DNA of 64,000 bases from Trissonchulus latispiculum (Eukaryota > Nematoda > Enoplea > Enoplida > Ironidae): the NCBI GenBank assembly GCA_030248195.1, contig JASAND010024206.1:44315-108314 (forward strand). Reading direction: 5' to 3'. Shown here in pieces: positions 61,468-64,000 of this stretch (positions within the stretch are counted from its first letter, which is position 1; each line of letters opens with the position of its first letter). The notes beneath the pieces were generated by a model that saw nothing but the letters and a program-made list of their open reading frames with translations, did not search any database and was not told where the DNA came from. The position numbers and the translations under genes were made by a program.

Positions 61468-61862
61468 GCGTAGCCAGAAAAAAGTTTCGGGGGGGAATGC
61501 AAAATTTTTGCGGGGGGTCTCGGGGCGGAGCCCCCCAGAAGCTGAGAAATTTTTCTATTTCGTGACCTTAGTGGAATTTTTACAGAGCATTAGTTGAAAT
61601 TAAAATAATATTTAAGGCGCAGTGCTTGTTTATGCACCTAAATAATGAAGAAGGTGGTCAAAGTAGACCAAATAGGGTAATTTGTAGTAATTTCTTAGTG
61701 CGAAACATGTATTATAATGGTATAATACACACATTTCGCGCCGAAGGCGCGAAAATTTTTTGAAAAATGGGCGTTTACACACGTGGCAGGAAAAAAAATC
61801 CTGGATTGGCAACACAATTTCGGGGGGGGGGGGGAATTCCCCCATTCCCCCCCTGGCTACGC
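61468..61862. mobile_element. MITE with GCGTAGCCAG ends
   Basis: GCGTAGCCAG at 61468 and CTGGCTACGC ending at 61862 form the termini. Long G-runs lie inside the left end, and G and C runs inside the right end. Non-coding; related ends are common in invertebrate genomes. Confidence 0.7.
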
Positions 61863-61909
61863 GCCTGCACACAAACACATATACTCTTTTACCTTCAATT
61901 GTTTCATTG

Positions 61910-62940
61910 GTTTGGTACACTTACGCAGAATCCACTAACGCAGAAAAGATTTCAAAACTCGAGATTCCACTTACGCAGAATGACTTTGTGCAAATCTGAG
62001 ATTTCCACTTACGCAGAAATGAAAAGAAGAGTAAGAAGCTACCGTAATACATTTTTAATTAGACTTCAGAAAATTTGCAATTCTGTTCTAATGTAATGCA
62101 GGATATGCAAACATGTGTCTCCATACTGTCGGTATTTGTAATTACAGAAATTACAGAAATTACAGATTACAGAAATTACAGAAATTGGATCTTTTCAGGA
62201 TAACCCCCCAGGCCCAGATTCCGCAAAACTTGACCAAATGAGCTGAAATTTGGTATGGGTATGTTTTCGACCACGTTGAGTTCAAATATCTCAAAATTTT
62301 TCGATTTCGCGGAATTAGATTTTTCGATTCGTTAGGGGGACCAACGGAAACCGAAAAATTTGTCTTCGATTTTGCTGAAAAGCTGTATTCAGGGGTATTC
62401 GAGGTCGCAGAACACGAATCTGAAGTTCATTTTTCGATTCAAGTTTTCAGCTCAGTATAAGCTTACATCTTAAGCTTAAAACTTGAGCTTACATATACTG
62501 AGCTAACGAAAAGCTGAATCGAAAACCGTTTTCAGATTCGTGTTCTGCGACCTCGAAAACCTCTGAATACAACTTTTCGGCAAAATCGAAGACAAAAAAT
62601 TTTTCGGTTCCCCTTGGTCCCCCCTAACGAATCGAAAAAATCTAATTTCGCGAAATCAAAAAATTTTGAGATATTTGAACTCAACGTGGTCGAAATCACA
62701 CCCATACCAAATTTCAGCTCATTTGGTCAAGTTGTGCGGAATCTGGGCCTGGGGGGTCATCCTGAAAAGATCCCAGAAATTTGAATTTGACTCCTAACAA
62801 ATCTGCTGTAGACGGGGTTTCTGCGTAAGTGGAAACTTGAGTTTTGATCTTTCTGCGTAAGTGGAAACATGAGTTTTGACTGTGACCTGAAACTGAGAAC
62901 AAAGGTTCTGCGTAAGTGGATTCTGCGTAAGTGGAATACA
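61910..62940. mobile_element. Palindromic element with iterated CCACTTACGCAGAA termini
   Basis: CCACTTACGCAGAA (or CCACTAACGCAGAA) occurs at about 61918, 61932, 61966 and 62006. Its inverse TTCTGCGTAAGTGG occurs at about 62818, 62850, 62906 and 62921. Between them, about 250-270-bp arms at 62189-62445 and 62500-62773 are inverted copies (CAGGCCCAGATTCCGC, ACCAAATGAGCTGAAATTTG). No ORF of note. Confidence 0.75.
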
Positions 62941-64000
62941 CCGTTTCATTCAACATACAACCCTTTATTTATTACAAACTTAGCTACAGGCGCACATTCA
63001 TCAATTACACATATATTTTTACGTAACATTCTTACCATGCCACAACTGACACACTTACACAACATTTACACAACATTCGCACTTACGTACCGTTTTGTTA
63101 GCATTTGGGTGACTGCTAATCAGATCCACCCTTATCCTGCCTAATACCATAATAACAGTCACACCCGGCAAACTTCAAGACCTTATAACACAAAGGAGTT
63201 TACATGAGTTGCCTCATTCATACACTCATTTTCACACTTTCATACACATCACACACACACACACTAATTTTGCTCCTTCATTCTCATTCTTGCAGTTCTC
63301 ACAACCTTCGTCGAACAGAAGGAGTTTATGTGATCTGCATCACGCATACCAACGTACACATAACGGACATTCATACACATATTTTCACGCATTCTGTCTT
63401 AGCTAATACATTCTAACGTCTCAAAACAAATATAATTACTAAACATGATTACAATTATGAACTATGTGAAACAATCCTAACTACAAGTTTCCTTATTTCT
63501 AAACTAATTCTAGGTACTACCCTAAACTACTGGTTTATGCACATTTCGTAACTTTTTCACTAATGTTGCTGTTCAACTTTTTGTAAACTTTGAGCTTTGG
63601 GAAACTTGAATTTTAGGAAAACCTCACGTTTTCCTCATTTAAAACAAAGTTTGATGGAAATTTGTGAAAGCCTGAGTGAATAATAATTGCTAAGCAATTA
63701 TTATTAAACAAAAAACAAAACTACAAAACGTATTATGTTTTAATTTACTGAATAGAGGAAGCCGGCCATTCCTCCTCAAAACTCAGAATTATTAATTAAC
63801 AAGGTAATGTAAAAACTCAAGGTTTTATATTCAGTTCGAAAATAACCTATATTTTAGAAACCTGATAATTTTGAAGCCGACCTAACGCTGAAAATAAAAC
63901 AATTACAAGAACAGTGACTTTTAGATCATTAGCGCCTTCGTTACAGAATATGGCCGGCAACACCTAGTTGCCGGCTGTGAGGTGAAAAGGTCTCTAGAAC
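62941..64000. other. Intergenic, nothing recognised
   Basis: Contains short CA-rich tracts (about 63240-63265). The forward ORFs here are low-complexity Thr/His frames, not genes. Confidence 0.4.

Overview
The window is nuclear DNA from an invertebrate animal; the sequence does not settle the lineage. It is AT-rich, the genes have short introns with GT-AG borders, and between genes it is full of tRNA-derived SINEs, BEL/Pao remnants, foldback elements and MITE-like elements. The only gene family recognised with confidence is a cluster of family GH19 (plant/bacterial-type) chitinases. GH19 enzymes are uncommon in animals, and several here are fused to a six-cysteine domain resembling the CBM19 chitin-binding module. 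All intact copies share one plan: a 55-nt exon 1 (signal peptide, phase 1), a phase 1-1 exon 2 (CBM plus Gly/Asn/Gln linker), a 377-nt exon 3 and a 243-nt exon 4 (together the GH19 domain).

Layout. 1-8 kb: mobile DNA (an 8-bp-TSD MITE, two SINEs, a tRNA chimera, a 1.87-kb foldback element) and unrecognised ORFs. 8.4-10.2 kb: chitinase A (+). 10.4-13.5 kb: a Cys-rich ORF and a decayed BEL/Pao retrotransposon. 14.9-17.1 kb: chitinase pseudogene D (-), broken by two MITEs. 18.3-23.5 kb: chitinase B (-). 23.5-32.5 kb: no recognisable gene. 32.6-33.4 kb: chitinase pseudogene E (-). 34.5-35.9 kb: a foldback transposon with remains of a KRBA2/Ginger-like integrase. 36.5-40.3 kb: chitinase C (-), in a block duplicated with B. 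40.5-42.3 kb: a dispersed copy of the 5' half of chitinase G, flanked by 97-bp direct repeats. 44.5-46.3 kb: chitinase F (+), which has no CBM exon. 47.3-50.0 kb: relic H (3' end of a chitinase), interrupted by a 2.6-kb repeat composite. 50.8-53.8 kb: chitinase G (+), with two CBM exons. 54.4-64 kb: nested palindromes, microsatellites and TIR elements with no recognised gene.

The intact genes A, B, C, F and G should encode secreted endochitinases that differ mainly in their binding modules: one CBM in A, B and C, none in F, and one or two in G. The symmetric exon 2 lets the module be lost or doubled without changing frame. TATA-like boxes sit 47-49 nt before each ATG. The most unusual features are this modular exon behaviour, the 97-bp-flanked partial gene copy, and the nested insertions that can be dated by their target duplications. 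No sequence comparison could be run, so family calls rest on motifs read by eye.
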